Part shown: positions 28,250 through 37,480 of the stretch, piece after piece
Layout: each line of letters starts with the position of its first letter
How positions within the stretch are numbered: the stretch's first letter is position 1
Assembly (NCBI GenBank): GCA_024998595.1
Contig: JACOEK010000002.1
Coordinates: forward strand, 704,520 to 768,519
DNA: 64,000 nucleotides
Reading direction: 5' to 3'
Origin: Nitrospira sp.
Lineage (GTDB): Bacteria > Nitrospirota > Nitrospiria > Nitrospirales > Nitrospiraceae
Notes under the pieces: model-generated
Told to the model about the DNA's origin: nothing
Databases searched by the model: none
The model's input: only the letters and a program-made list of their open reading frames with translations
Program-made: the position numbers and the translations under genes

Positions 28250-28696
28250 ATGAAGATGCACAACACAGTTCGGGTGGCGATCGGGGCGCTGGTTCTGGCC
28301 GGGGCGCTGATCGGGGCCGGTTGTCATCGTCACCACACGCCGGCGGAGCGTGCCGACTGGATGACGAACAAGATTGCCAAACATTTGGATTTGGACGACC
28401 AGCAGAAGGCGAAGCTCATGGCTGTGAGGGATGAAATGGTCGCGGCACGGGCCGAGTCGCAGCAGGAGTATAAGGCGATCATGGAAGAAGTGGTGGCCCA
28501 GGTGCAAAGCGACCGGCTGGATCAGGCCAAACTGACCCAACTGATGGATCGGCACCAGGCCGAACAGAAGCGCGTCATGCAACGTGTGTTGCCCAAAGTT
28601 GCGGAGTGGCATGCGACTCTTCGGCCGGAACAGAAGGCTGAAGCTGTGGAGCACATTCGCAAGTGGATGGACCGGTACGAAGGTAGTCACAGATGA
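28250..28696 (+). CDS. Spy/CpxP-like periplasmic lipoprotein
   Basis: A 148-residue lipoprotein. The signal peptide ends in a lipobox LIGAGC (Cys about residue 24) followed by HRHH. The rest is helical, with LDDQQKAKLMAVRDEM and LRPEQKAEAVEHIRKW resembling the LTxxQ-type repeats of Spy/CpxP chaperones and zinc-stress ZraP-like proteins. Likely anti-aggregation or metal buffering in the periplasm. ATG 28250 follows a GGGAGG Shine-Dalgarno. Confidence 0.7.
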   Translation: MKMHNTVRVAIGALVLAGALIGAGCHRHHTPAERADWMTNKIAKHLDLDDQQKAKLMAVRDEMVAARAESQQEYKAIMEEVVAQVQSDRLDQAKLTQLMDRHQAEQKRVMQRVLPKVAEWHATLRPEQKAEAVEHIRKWMDRYEGSHR

Positions 28697-28866
28697 ACAA
28701 GTTGTCGCTCGGAAGTGAGAGCGAACAGGGCTTGAATAGACGAACGAGACCCTCTAACGTGACCAGTTAGGGAGCAATGCGCGAACTGATTCGAATTGAG
28801 CATGGGCTGACGTAGATCGATGCAGGAAGAACGCCCATCGTTCAGCGATTCATAAGGAGGATGACC

Positions 28867-29238
28867 ATGGCCGCACCAGTGATGATCAATGACCCGGCAA
28901 AAGCAAAAGAGTTTTTCGAAGCGAAAATGGCCTTCACCACCGGTCCGGTTGAACTGGAACGGATGATAAAGAACAAGGAAGTGAATATCGTCGATGTTCG
29001 CGCGGCCGAAGATTATGCCGAGGGGCATATTCCGGGCGCGGTGAACTTGCCGAAGGATCAGTGGCATTCCCTCAAAGGTCTACGCAAGGACAAGACCAAC
29101 GTGCTCTACTGTTACTCACAGGTCTGTCATCTTGCCGCGACCGCCGCGGTGCAGTTTGCGGAGCAGGGCTATCCCATTATGGAACTCGACGGCGGATGGC
29201 GCTGGTGGAAGGATGATGGATTCGACGTCGAGAAGTAA
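28867..29238 (+). CDS. Rhodanese-domain protein
   Basis: A 123-residue single-domain rhodanese: NIVDVRAAEDYAEGHIPGAVNLP, then the active loop YCYSQVCHLAATAA with catalytic Cys, and ELDGGWRWWKDDG. It transfers sulfane sulfur. AAGGAGG directly touches ATG 28861, whereas ATG 28867 sits 6 nt away; 28867 is therefore the likely start. Confidence 0.85.
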   Translation: MAAPVMINDPAKAKEFFEAKMAFTTGPVELERMIKNKEVNIVDVRAAEDYAEGHIPGAVNLPKDQWHSLKGLRKDKTNVLYCYSQVCHLAATAAVQFAEQGYPIMELDGGWRWWKDDGFDVEK

Positions 29239-29366
29239 GTACGTTGCCAATCAGTTCATCCTCGCTCACATGACAGGAGATGAATCACGCAGGAAGTGGT
29301 GCAGCCTCTCCGTAGCAGGCGGTTGCATCACTCTCGTGTCACGAAGCGACGATCCAGAAAGGAATC

Positions 29367-30389
29367 ATGATGGCTCGTATGAAGGCCGTGCAAGCCACCA
29401 GACCTGGCGCCGACTGGGAGCTGGTTGAACGCGAGATTCCCAGACCGAAGCCGGGTCAGGTGCGGGTGAAGGTCCAAGCCTGTGGCGTCTGTCACAGCGA
29501 CATGTTTGTGAAAGAAGGCCATTGGCCGGGGCTCCAATTTCCGCGCATCCCGGGGCATGAAATTGCCGGTCTGATCGATGAGGTGGGATCCGCCGTTACG
29601 GTCTGGAAACCCGGTCAACGTGTCGGTGTCGGCTGGCATGGAGGCCATTGCGGTCAGTGCGACGCCTGCCGCCAGGGAGATTTTATCCTGTGCCGTTCGG
29701 GGCAGGTCTGTGGGATTAGCTACGACGGGGGGTGGGCGGAGTATGTGGTGGTGCCGGCGGAAGCAGTGGCCGCCCTTCCGGATGAACTCTCGTTCGAGGA
29801 GGCCGCTCCCCTGCTGTGCGCAGGGATTACCACCTTCAATAGTTTGCGTCACAGCGGTGCGAAGGCGGGTGACCTGGTGGCCGTGCAGGGCATCGGCGGA
29901 CTGGGACATCTCGGCATTCAGTACGCGTCGCAGCTGGGGCTGAGGACCGTGGCGGTCGGGCGCGGAAAAGACAAAGAACTTCTAGCCCGCAAGCTCGGAG
30001 CAACTCTCTACATCGATGCAGCGGTTGTGAATCCAGCCGAAGAACTCCAGCGACTGGGCGGCGCACGAGTTATTCTGGCGACCGCGCCGGACAGCAACGC
30101 GATCGCATCGATGGTAGACGGACTGGGTGCGAATGGGACATTGCTCATCGTGGCCGCGCCAGGCGAACCGGTCATGGTGAATGCCATCACCCTGATCGGC
30201 AAGCGCGCCTCCGTGCAGGGCTGGCCATCCGGCACATCAAAGGATTCCGAAGACACCTTGCGGTTCAGCGCTATGAGGGACGTGCGGCCGATGATCGAAC
30301 GGTTTCCTCTCGCCCGGGCGCAGGAAGCCTATCAGCAGATGATGAGCGGCAAGGCGCGGTTTCGCGCCGTACTGACAATGAACGCTTAA
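29367..30389 (+). CDS. Zinc-dependent alcohol dehydrogenase (MDR superfamily)
   Basis: A 340-residue medium-chain dehydrogenase. Catalytic zinc ligands appear in ACGVCHSD and GHE; the structural zinc loop is GHCGQCDACRQGDFILC. The Rossmann motif GIGGLGHLG (about residue 175) binds NAD(P)H. It oxidises alcohols or reduces aldehydes, which suits aldehyde detoxification in this neighbourhood. Shine-Dalgarno AAAGGA. Confidence 0.92.
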   Translation: MMARMKAVQATRPGADWELVEREIPRPKPGQVRVKVQACGVCHSDMFVKEGHWPGLQFPRIPGHEIAGLIDEVGSAVTVWKPGQRVGVGWHGGHCGQCDACRQGDFILCRSGQVCGISYDGGWAEYVVVPAEAVAALPDELSFEEAAPLLCAGITTFNSLRHSGAKAGDLVAVQGIGGLGHLGIQYASQLGLRTVAVGRGKDKELLARKLGATLYIDAAVVNPAEELQRLGGARVILATAPDSNAIASMVDGLGANGTLLIVAAPGEPVMVNAITLIGKRASVQGWPSGTSKDSEDTLRFSAMRDVRPMIERFPLARAQEAYQQMMSGKARFRAVLTMNA

Positions 30390-30403
30390 CCTTGGAGGAT
30401 GCG

Positions 30404-30829
30404 ATGAAACGGAACGCTTCAGCAAAATGGCAGGGAGATCTCAAAACAGGCAAAGGGACGGTGTCGACGAACAGTGGTGTCCTGAGCGAGACGCAGTATT
30501 CGTTCAGCACCAGGTTCGAGGATGGAAAAGGCACCAACCCTGAAGAGTTGATCGCGGCCGCCCATGCCGGTTGTTTTACCATGGCGCTCTCAGGCCAATT
30601 GGGTGCGGCCAATCTCGTGGCCGACCAACTGGCAACGACTGCTACGGTGACCATGGAGAAACTGGATGCCGGGTGGACGGTGACGGGTATTCATTTGGAC
30701 GTGAAAGGGAAAGTGCCGAAGGCTGATACGGCGGCCTGGGAGAAAGCCACCACGGCAGCTAAAACCGGATGCCCGATTTCCCGCTTGCTGAATACCACTA
30801 TCACGATGGACGCCAAGCTGGAGAACTGA
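30404..30829 (+). CDS. OsmC-family peroxiredoxin
   Basis: A 141-residue OsmC. TNPEELIAAAHAGCFTMAL carries the first reactive Cys and GCPISRLL the second; together they reduce organic hydroperoxides. Ends KLEN. ATG 30404 is preferred over the upstream in-frame start. Between the dehydrogenase (14-bp gap) and a HAD gene. Confidence 0.92.
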   Translation: MKRNASAKWQGDLKTGKGTVSTNSGVLSETQYSFSTRFEDGKGTNPEELIAAAHAGCFTMALSGQLGAANLVADQLATTATVTMEKLDAGWTVTGIHLDVKGKVPKADTAAWEKATTAAKTGCPISRLLNTTITMDAKLEN

Positions 30830-30834
30830 CAGAC

Positions 30835-31533
30835 ATGAGTGTTGTGGAAGATCACGATTCACTCGCGTTTCTATTCGACCTGGACGGCACGTTAGTGGAT
30901 AGCGTGTATCAGCATGTGCTGGCCTGGCGCGAGGCGACTCAGGCGGCAGGCATCGAATTGCCGGTGTGGAGGATTCACCGGCAAATCGGCATGAGCGGCG
31001 GTCTCATGCTCCATGCGCTGTGGCGAGAAACCGGTCGACCGGTATCCAAGAGCGAAGCGGAAGGCATCCAGCGCGTGCATGCGGAAGCGTTCGAGAAACA
31101 GGTCCCTTCGCTGCGGGTGCTGCCGGGAGCGCAAGAACTGTTGGATGCCCTGACGGCGGCCGGTGTGCCCTATGCCATTGCCACCAGCGGACGACTCCGC
31201 AGCGCGCAACATACCTTGAAGTTGTTGAAGTTGCCTGCCGGCACGCCGGTGGTGACGCGCGATCAAGTCAAGCGCGCGAAACCGGATCCCGATCTGTTCC
31301 TGACGGCTGCCGAGCAACTGCACGTGCCGATTGCGAAGTGCATCGTGGTCGGTGACAGCGTCTGGGATCTTCTGGCCGCCCGCCGGGCGTCCGCGCTCGG
31401 CGTGGGTCTGCTGTCAGGAGGGTATGGCCGGGAAGAACTGGAACGGGCCGGCGCCTATCGGACCTATCACGATCCGGCAGACCTGTTGCGCCACCTGGAC
31501 GAATGCGGTGTCCGGCCCGACCCGCCCGCATAA
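30835..31533 (+). CDS. HAD-superfamily phosphatase
   Basis: A 232-residue haloacid-dehalogenase hydrolase, beta-phosphoglucomutase/GPH-like. Motif I FDLDGTLVDS with nucleophilic Asp, motif II ATSGR, motif III K in RAKPDPDLF and motif IV VGDSVWDLLAA are all present. A helical cap lies between motifs I and II. Substrate unknown. It begins 5 bp after osmC. Confidence 0.88.
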   Translation: MSVVEDHDSLAFLFDLDGTLVDSVYQHVLAWREATQAAGIELPVWRIHRQIGMSGGLMLHALWRETGRPVSKSEAEGIQRVHAEAFEKQVPSLRVLPGAQELLDALTAAGVPYAIATSGRLRSAQHTLKLLKLPAGTPVVTRDQVKRAKPDPDLFLTAAEQLHVPIAKCIVVGDSVWDLLAARRASALGVGLLSGGYGREELERAGAYRTYHDPADLLRHLDECGVRPDPPA

Positions 31534-31632
31534 CCGATCCGACACCTGACGTGATGATACACAAGACCCAAAAGCGTACGAGGCCGGCGGGAGAGTGCGC
31601 ACATTGTTCGTAACAACCAAGAAGGACCATTC

Positions 31633-32238
31633 ATGGAAAAACCGGCTGAGACACAATATCCCATTCATGATGTGCTGCGGCGTCGCTGGAGCCCGCGGGC
31701 TTATTCCGAACGGTTGGTTGAGCCGGAGAAGTTGAAGAGTTTGTTCGAAGCAGCCAGGTGGGCGCCCTCCTCAAATAATGAGCAGCCCTGGCACTTCATC
31801 GTCGGAACCAAGGCCGATCCGTCCGGGTACGACCGGCTCTTTGCCTGTCTCAAGGAAGGCAACAAGAAATGGGTGTTCCGGGCCCCGGTGCTGATGCTGT
31901 CTGTTGCACGGCTCAACTTTGAGGACGAAGGCACTCCAAATCGGCATGCCTGGCACGATACGGGGATGGCGGCGCTCAGCCTGTGCTTACAGGCCACGGC
32001 GATGGGATTGATCGCGCACCAGATGGCGGGCTTCGAAATAGAGAAGGCTCGCACAGATCTCGGTCTGCCCGTCGGGCATGAGCCGGTGGCGATGATCGCG
32101 GTCGGATACCCTGGTGATACCGCCGAGCTGCCTGACTATCTTCGGGAGCGGGAATTGAAACCGCGTGAACGGAAGCCCGTGACCGAGTTCGTGTCTCACG
32201 GAACGTGGAATGGTCCCCCCGAGTGGCTCATTCGGTAG
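31633..32238 (+). CDS. Nitroreductase-family flavoenzyme
   Basis: A 201-residue FMN-dependent nitroreductase-like protein: RRRWSPRAYSERLVEP and AARWAPSSNNEQPWHFIV are the FMN-binding N-terminal signatures; GMAALSLCLQATAMGL and IAVGYPGD complete the fold. Typically reduces nitro compounds or quinones with NAD(P)H. Shine-Dalgarno AAGAAGGA before ATG 31633. Confidence 0.9.
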   Translation: MEKPAETQYPIHDVLRRRWSPRAYSERLVEPEKLKSLFEAARWAPSSNNEQPWHFIVGTKADPSGYDRLFACLKEGNKKWVFRAPVLMLSVARLNFEDEGTPNRHAWHDTGMAALSLCLQATAMGLIAHQMAGFEIEKARTDLGLPVGHEPVAMIAVGYPGDTAELPDYLRERELKPRERKPVTEFVSHGTWNGPPEWLIR

Positions 32239-32588
32239 CAGTCCTTGCTCACATGCGTCGCAGGCGCATCATCTTATTGCCGCCTACTCGTCCATCTGGA
32301 ATTCCCATAGGAAGTGCTCTTTGACGATCATCCGGTTCCGCCGGATCTTCCGGATCGCGGTGGTAACCTCAGGCCAGGTTCTGAGGTGTTCCTCGCACTT
32401 GGACGACGAGATGATTCAGGCTGGCAAGAATTGCTGTTGGATCTCGGCTCCGGTGAATTGATACAGTGGGGCGCGCGAACAGGCTGTCTCGCTGCCCATC
32501 TTCCAGGCTGAGGTTTCTCCATGTTCGAGCAACGATTGCCACAATGGATCAACCACTGGAAAGCATCGCCAAGGGGAAGGCGCCGGTT
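32239..32588. other. Gene-free 350 bp with a minus-strand gene remnant
   Basis: No complete gene. The only protein-like stretch is the minus-strand frame listed at 32284-32415. AGGGGAAGG at the right end is the Shine-Dalgarno for the SDR. Confidence 0.5.
32284..32415 (-). pseudogene. Possible C-terminal remnant of a lost gene
   Basis: Read on the minus strand, a start-less frame of 43 codons ends at a TAG. It has a protein-like composition: CEEHLRTWPEVTTAIRKIRR and then MIVKEHFLWEFQMDE. A TGA closes it upstream and no ATG, GTG or TTG stands near its beginning. It looks like the tail of a decayed gene, but could be chance. Confidence 0.3.
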
Positions 32589-33320
32589 ATGGGAGCCTTG
32601 ACAGGTAAAGTCGCCATTGTGACCGGATCGTCCAGTGGCATCGGCCGCGCCATCGCTGAACGACTGGCCCGGGATGGCGCCACCGTCGTGGTCCACTATC
32701 ATGTGAATGCCGAGAAAGCCAAACACGTAGCCGAAGGGATTCAGTCCAGCGGGGGGACAGCCCTGGTGCGACAGGCCGACATGAGCCGGGTAGCCGACGC
32801 CCAGCGGTTGGTGCGGGAGACAGTGAAGGAATTGAGCCGTCTGGACATTTTGGTGAATAATGCCGGCCGGTTTCTTCCCCGGCCATTACTGGAGACGACG
32901 GAGGAGGAGTTTGACGCCATTCTGGCCCTGAATGCGAAGGGCCCCTACTTCGCCATGCAGGAAGCGGCGCGGGTCCTCAGCGATGGGGGACGTATCGTGA
33001 ATATTTCCTCGGCGCTCACCCATCTGAAATTCCCCGGTGCCACGGCGCATCTGGGAAGCAAGGCGGCGTTGGAGCAGTATGGCAAGGGTCTCGCGCAGGA
33101 ATTGGCTCCACGAAAGATCACAGTCAACACGGTGCTCCCTGGTTTTACGGATACCGGAGTGTTGACCGAGCCCTATCGCCAGATGGGGGCGCAGATGTCC
33201 CCTGCGCAGCGTCTCGGACATCCCTCTGATATCGCCGACGTGGTGGCGTTTCTGGTGAGTGAACAGGCCCGGTGGTTGACCGGACAGGTGATCCAGGCCG
33301 GCGGCGGCCTCGTCATGTGA
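32589..33320 (+). CDS. Short-chain dehydrogenase/reductase (SDR)
   Basis: A 243-residue classical SDR: cofactor motif TGSSSGIGRAIAE, NNAG (about residues 85-88), catalytic Ser in NISSALTHLKF and the C-terminal QVIQAGGG. The Tyr-x3-Lys pair is replaced by HLGSKAALEQY: Lys is kept but the usual Tyr is His. Start 32589 is chosen because AGGGGAAGG lies 8 nt upstream; ATG 32544 also is in frame. Confidence 0.85.
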   Translation: MGALTGKVAIVTGSSSGIGRAIAERLARDGATVVVHYHVNAEKAKHVAEGIQSSGGTALVRQADMSRVADAQRLVRETVKELSRLDILVNNAGRFLPRPLLETTEEEFDAILALNAKGPYFAMQEAARVLSDGGRIVNISSALTHLKFPGATAHLGSKAALEQYGKGLAQELAPRKITVNTVLPGFTDTGVLTEPYRQMGAQMSPAQRLGHPSDIADVVAFLVSEQARWLTGQVIQAGGGLVM

Positions 33321-33417
33321 TAGGACGCGTGGCGTTCGAGATACAACGCTGTAAGTTGAAAGTAAAAAGTAATGGGTGGGGTAACAGTAGTTTTTTCTTA
33401 CGTGTGAAGGAGGATTG

Positions 33418-33801
33418 ATGGCAAGGCAGAACGTTTCGACGGGGGGACCATGGGAAGGCAAAATCGGCTATTCGCGCGCGGTACGCGTCGGCCAATCCGT
33501 ACAGGTTTCCGGCACGACCGCGATGACGGGGACGGGACTGGTGGGGAAGGATGATCCCTATGCGCAGACCATTCAAGCGTTGAAGACGATCGAGGCGGCG
33601 CTCGTTCAGGCGGGCGCATCGATCGCGGATGTGGTCCGGACGCGCATTTATATGGCCAATATCGATCAATGGCAGGAAGTCGGTCGCGCGCATGGCGAAG
33701 TCTTTGGGGCGATCAGGCCCGCGACTACCATGGTGGAGGTGAAGCGCTTGATCGATCCGGACATGCTGGTTGAAATCGAAGCGGACGCCATCGTCGCTTA
33801 G
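33418..33801 (+). CDS. RidA/YjgF-family enamine-imine deaminase-like protein
   Basis: A 127-residue RidA fold: GKIGYSRAVRVGQSVQVSGTTA, QTIQALKTIEAALVQAGASIADVVRTRIYMAN and EVKRLIDPDMLVEIEADAI. The Arg that binds carboxylate in active RidA proteins (here in VRTRIYM) is present. Removes reactive enamines/imines from PLP enzymes. Shine-Dalgarno AAGGAGG is 5 nt before ATG 33418. Confidence 0.9.
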   Translation: MARQNVSTGGPWEGKIGYSRAVRVGQSVQVSGTTAMTGTGLVGKDDPYAQTIQALKTIEAALVQAGASIADVVRTRIYMANIDQWQEVGRAHGEVFGAIRPATTMVEVKRLIDPDMLVEIEADAIVA

Positions 33802-33817
33802 CCGAAGTGTGAGCACC

Positions 33818-34450
33818 ATGAGCGGGTCGCCTCCGGAAATTGCCCATCTCTGCAGGATCGATCCGGTGATGAAAGGCCTGATCGGCCAGGTCGGCCCCTA
33901 TGCGCTGCCGCCTCCGCCAAGGCGAACCCCGTTCGAGTCGCTGGTCCGTGCTATTGCCTACCAACAACTGCATGAGAAAGCGGCGGAGAGTATCCTCAAG
34001 CGGTTCATCGCCTTGTGCCCGGGCCGTCGCTTTCCGCAGCCGACCGATGTGTTGGCCTTGGCGCCGGAGAGTATTCGAGAAGCTGGCTTCTCTCGCGCAA
34101 AGATTGCGGCGCTGCAAGATTTGGCGACGAAGGCAATCGACGGGACCCTGCCGACCGCAGCTGTCATTCGGCGGCTCGAGGATGACGCCATTGTCGAGCG
34201 ACTGGTGGCGGTGCGGGGGATCGGCCGGTGGACCGTGGAGATGTTGCTGATCTTCCAACTGGGCCGTCCTGACGTCCTGCCGGTCGATGACTTCGGCGTG
34301 CGTAACGGATTCCGGATCGCCTACAAGCGGCAGGCGATGCCGACCCCTCAAGAACTGTTACGATATGGAGAACGGTGGCGGCCGTATCGTACTGCGGCCG
34401 CCTGGTATCTGTGGCGGGCGGTGGATCAGCGAAAGCCCTGCGCGCCGTGA
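33818..34450 (+). CDS. AlkA-type DNA-3-methyladenine glycosylase
   Basis: A 210-residue HhH-GPD DNA glycosylase. PFESLVRAIAYQQLHEKAA is the typical opening helix; the helix-hairpin-helix LVAVRGIGRWTVEMLLIFQLGRPDVLPVDDFG ends in the catalytic Asp. Excises alkylated purines. It is the DNA-repair member of this detoxification region, 16 bp after ridA. Confidence 0.9.
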   Translation: MSGSPPEIAHLCRIDPVMKGLIGQVGPYALPPPPRRTPFESLVRAIAYQQLHEKAAESILKRFIALCPGRRFPQPTDVLALAPESIREAGFSRAKIAALQDLATKAIDGTLPTAAVIRRLEDDAIVERLVAVRGIGRWTVEMLLIFQLGRPDVLPVDDFGVRNGFRIAYKRQAMPTPQELLRYGERWRPYRTAAAWYLWRAVDQRKPCAP

Positions 34451-34486
34451 CGCCACTGTCGAAACCCTCGACCAGGCGAGTCTCCA

Positions 34487-35365
34487 ATGGCCGATCCACA
34501 TAAGCGATTAGATGCGAATATCGCCGGCAACTTCTACGTCGATGCCACCTGCATCAATTGCGATGCCTGTCGGCAGCTGGCCCCGGCCAGCTTCGAGGAA
34601 GTCGGCGAATACTCCGCGGTGCTGCGTCAGCCGGCCAGTGTGCAGGAAATCAGAGAAGCCTACCGCGCCCTCCTCGCCTGCCCCACCGGATCAATCGGAA
34701 CCGAGCACAGCGACAACAGCGTGATGCAGGCGGCCAAGGCCGACTTTCCTCTGGCGGTGGACGATGGCGTGTACTATTGCGGGTTCAATTCAGAAAAATC
34801 CTTCGGTGCGAACAGTTTCTTCGTGCAACATCCGGGCGGCAACTGGTTGATCGATTCTCCGCGGTATCTCAAGCCGCTGGTCGAGGCCGTCGATCAGATG
34901 GGAGGAATCTCGCACATCTTTCTGACTCATGAAGACGATGTGGCCGATGCCGCCAGATACGCGCAGCGATTCGGGGCGAAGCGGATCATTCACCGCGCGG
35001 ATGCCCATGCCATGCCTGATGCCGAAGTGATCATCGATGGTTTGGATTCTCGCTCGTATGGCGACAGGTTTCACATCATTCCTGTTCCGGGCCATACGGC
35101 GGGCAGCCTCTGTCTTCTGTACCGGAACCGTTTCCTCTTTACGGGCGATCATCTTTGGTGGGAGCCGGAGACCAACGAGTTGGCCTCTCCGCGGCAGTTG
35201 GTCTGGGACCCGGACGCGTTACGCCAATCAATCGCCCGCCTCGCGTCCTATCCGTTCGAATGGGTGTTGGCCGGGCATGGAGGGCGGATTCATATGCCTC
35301 AAGCACACATGCAAGCGGCCTTGCGCGATTTGGTTAACCGTCGCAAGGGAGATAGACAGCCATGA
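34487..35365 (+). CDS. Ferredoxin-metallo-beta-lactamase-fold fusion
   Basis: A 292-residue protein. Residues 10-70 look like a single-cluster ferredoxin: CINCDACRQLAP and a later CPTG provide four Cys for one iron-sulfur centre. Residues 90-285 are an MBL-fold hydrolase: the usual HxHxDH motif is altered to THEDDVADA, with later PGHTAGS and FTGDHLWWEP. The altered first motif raises doubt about metal binding. Overlaps the next gene by 4 bp (ATGA). Confidence 0.75.
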   Translation: MADPHKRLDANIAGNFYVDATCINCDACRQLAPASFEEVGEYSAVLRQPASVQEIREAYRALLACPTGSIGTEHSDNSVMQAAKADFPLAVDDGVYYCGFNSEKSFGANSFFVQHPGGNWLIDSPRYLKPLVEAVDQMGGISHIFLTHEDDVADAARYAQRFGAKRIIHRADAHAMPDAEVIIDGLDSRSYGDRFHIIPVPGHTAGSLCLLYRNRFLFTGDHLWWEPETNELASPRQLVWDPDALRQSIARLASYPFEWVLAGHGGRIHMPQAHMQAALRDLVNRRKGDRQP

Positions 35366-36039
35366 ACGTCCTGCTTGCGGCTGTGTGTGCCGGGCTCGTC
35401 ATGATCGTGGTGGCCATGGCCGGCGCCGACTCCCCTTCTGCCGAGAAGGACCAGCTATTGATCGGAGCAGCGGAACGCAATGACGTGGAGTCGGTGAAAC
35501 GGCTACTGAGAGAGGGCGCCGGCGTCCAGGCTCGTGATCAGCAGGGTCGCACGGGCCTGATGGCCGCGACCTATCACAACCATGTCGAGGTGGCGAGGTT
35601 GTTGATCCAGGCTGGTTCGAATGTGAATGCTCAGGATCTTATGCAGAACAGCCCGCTGCTGCTGGCCGGCGCCAGCGGCTATGTGGAAATTCTGCGGATG
35701 ACATTGGCCGCCGATCCTGACTTCACGGTCTACAATCGCTACGGAGGCACCGCCCTGATCCCGGCCTGCGAGCGGGGCCATGTGGACGTGGTGAAAGAAT
35801 TGCTCAAGACCAGGATCGATGTAAACCATGTGAACCGGTTGGGCTGGACGGCCTTGCTGGAAGCCATTTTATTGAGTGACGGCGGAACGAAGCATCAGGA
35901 AATCGTCCGGCTGTTACTGGGGGCAGGGGCGAATCCAAATCTTGCCGACCACGATGGGGTAACGCCGCTGCGGCATGCCAGACAAAAGGCCTATCGGGTC
36001 ATAGCCGACCAGTTGGTGGCTGCGGGAGCACACGAGTAG
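35362..36039 (+). CDS. Exported ankyrin-repeat protein
   Basis: A 225-residue protein with an N-terminal signal peptide (about residues 1-20) and five to six ankyrin repeats, for example DQQGRTGLMAATYHNHVEVA and LIPACERGHVDVVKELLKTR. Likely periplasmic; partners unknown. Ankyrin proteins are sometimes encoded near catalases/peroxidases, and OxyR and a peroxidase are close by. It is translationally coupled to the MBL fusion. Confidence 0.85.
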   Translation: MNVLLAAVCAGLVMIVVAMAGADSPSAEKDQLLIGAAERNDVESVKRLLREGAGVQARDQQGRTGLMAATYHNHVEVARLLIQAGSNVNAQDLMQNSPLLLAGASGYVEILRMTLAADPDFTVYNRYGGTALIPACERGHVDVVKELLKTRIDVNHVNRLGWTALLEAILLSDGGTKHQEIVRLLLGAGANPNLADHDGVTPLRHARQKAYRVIADQLVAAGAHE

Positions 36040-36064
36040 CTTCGACTGTGCTCGAGTATGTCGC

Positions 36065-36418
36065 TCAACTCCCGCGATAAGTGCTATAGCCGAAGGGGCT
36101 GAGCAGCAGCGGGATGTGATAGGTCTGCGCCACGTCTTGCACAGTAAATATCACCACCACCTCTGGAAAGAAACTCGCCACGTTTCTGGCGTGAAAATAG
36201 CCGGAGACGTCGAATGTGAGGCGATAGGTTCCGGCTTGCATGCGAAGGGCGGCGGGATAGAGGTCTGAGCTGCGGCCCTCCGCATCGCTTCGGCCTTGGC
36301 CGACTAGCTTCCAGAGACCGGCCAAGCCACGAATTTCCAACGTCACGGGAATTCCCTCAGCTGGGCGCCCCTGCGATTGATCGAGCACATGGATGCTGAT
36401 GCGCTGCGAGTCCGCCAT
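36065..36418 (-). CDS. uraH: 5-Hydroxyisourate hydrolase (transthyretin-like)
   Basis: A 117-residue HIUase. The N-terminal ISIHVLDQSQGRPAEGIPV contains the family His and Arg region, YHIPLLLSPFGYSTYRGS closes the protein with the diagnostic YRGS tail. It hydrolyses 5-hydroxyisourate in urate breakdown. No other purine-catabolism gene is seen nearby. Located 24 bp downstream of oxyR on the same strand. Confidence 0.92.
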   Translation of the reverse strand: MADSQRISIHVLDQSQGRPAEGIPVTLEIRGLAGLWKLVGQGRSDAEGRSSDLYPAALRMQAGTYRLTFDVSGYFHARNVASFFPEVVVIFTVQDVAQTYHIPLLLSPFGYSTYRGS

Positions 36419-36442
36419 GGATCTCCCCTTTCACGCGTTCGG

Positions 36443-37357
36443 TCAGGCCATTGCGGAGACCGGTTCGAGTCCCGGAATCTTTAACATCCCCACCGCGTCC
36501 TGAATGACGGCGATGACGGCCGGTCGAGCAAAGCCCTTGCGCCACGCCAAGGCAATGCGCCGCTCGGGCACCGGTTTCACGAACTCCAACACGGCCAGGC
36601 GTTTGTTTAAGTGTCTGCTGGTAACGGCGCTGGAAGGCATGACCGTAATGCCCAGGCCTGAGGCCACCATCTGACGAATCGTTTCCAACGAATTGCCCTG
36701 CAAGCCTTCCGAATCCGATCGGCTGAGCTCGGGGCAGGCTTCCAGCACCTGGTGCCTGAAGCAATGACCGGCATGGGGGAGCAGGACGCGCTCACCGCTC
36801 ATGGCGGCGGGATCGATGTGCCCCTTCTTCGCCAGCCGATGATCCGCCGGCACGACGGCTTTGAACGGTTCGTCGTACAGGGCTTGCACCAGAATGCCAG
36901 GCTCCTCGAACGGCAAGGCAATCATGATGACGTCGAGTTTCCCGCTCTTCAGCATGGCGGTCAGGTTGACCGTTAAATTCTCCTCGATCTCCAGCGGCAT
37001 CTCCGGGGCCCGTTTGTGCAGGAGAGGCACCAGATCCGGTAGCAGATATGGGCCTACCGTTGCGATGGCACCGAGCCGCAACGCTCCCACCAACTGATTC
37101 TTTCCTTGAGCTGCGAGCAGCTTGATGTGATCCACTTCCTCCAGTACCCGCTGGGCTTGGTGGACGATCTGTTCCCCCAATGGCGTCAGCACCACCTGAT
37201 TCCTGCGCCGCTCAAAGATCGTGACGCCCAACTCTTCCTCCAGCTTCTTGATGGCCAGACTCAGCGCCGGTTGCGTAACGAAACTCCGCTCGGCGGCCCG
37301 GCCGAAATGTCGTTCTTGCGCAAGGGCGACGATGTATTGCAGCTCGGTCAGCGTCAT
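36443..37357 (-). CDS. oxyR: OxyR peroxide-sensing LysR regulator
   Basis: A 304-residue LysR-type regulator. The N-terminal HTH is [31 protein letters not shown]. The sensing pair [12 protein letters not shown] (about residues 198 and 207) matches the two cysteines that form the OxyR disulfide. It is divergent from a small lipoprotein and a cytochrome c peroxidase, a typical OxyR target. Probably also controls uraH by read-through. Confidence 0.9.
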   Translation of the reverse strand: MTLTELQYIVALAQERHFGRAAERSFVTQPALSLAIKKLEEELGVTIFERRRNQVVLTPLGEQIVHQAQRVLEEVDHIKLLAAQGKNQLVGALRLGAIATVGPYLLPDLVPLLHKRAPEMPLEIEENLTVNLTAMLKSGKLDVIMIALPFEEPGILVQALYDEPFKAVVPADHRLAKKGHIDPAAMSGERVLLPHAGHCFRHQVLEACPELSRSDSEGLQGNSLETIRQMVASGLGITVMPSSAVTSRHLNKRLAVLEFVKPVPERRIALAWRKGFARPAVIAVIQDAVGMLKIPGLEPVSAMA

Positions 37358-37480
37358 GAACGAAGTCCTCAGAATATAAATTTATCTAATCGATCGCCCA
37401 TACACTATCAATTGGACTGATTATTCGGCAAGCGGTATCGTCACTTCGTACGATCAACTAGACAGCAAGGAGGTTGGCTG
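37358..37480. promoter_or_regulatory. Divergent oxyR-peroxidase control region
   Basis: AT-rich 123-bp gap that must hold both promoters. It contains the perfect palindrome ATAAATTTAT (37376-37385). ATAG/CTAT-like half sites are hinted at, but I cannot fit the tetrameric OxyR motif cleanly. Confidence 0.4.

Noticed and set aside
36461..36475. tRNA T-loop-like GGTTCGAGTCCCGG
   Set aside because: It lies inside the 3' coding end of oxyR and no anticodon or acceptor stem can be built around it.
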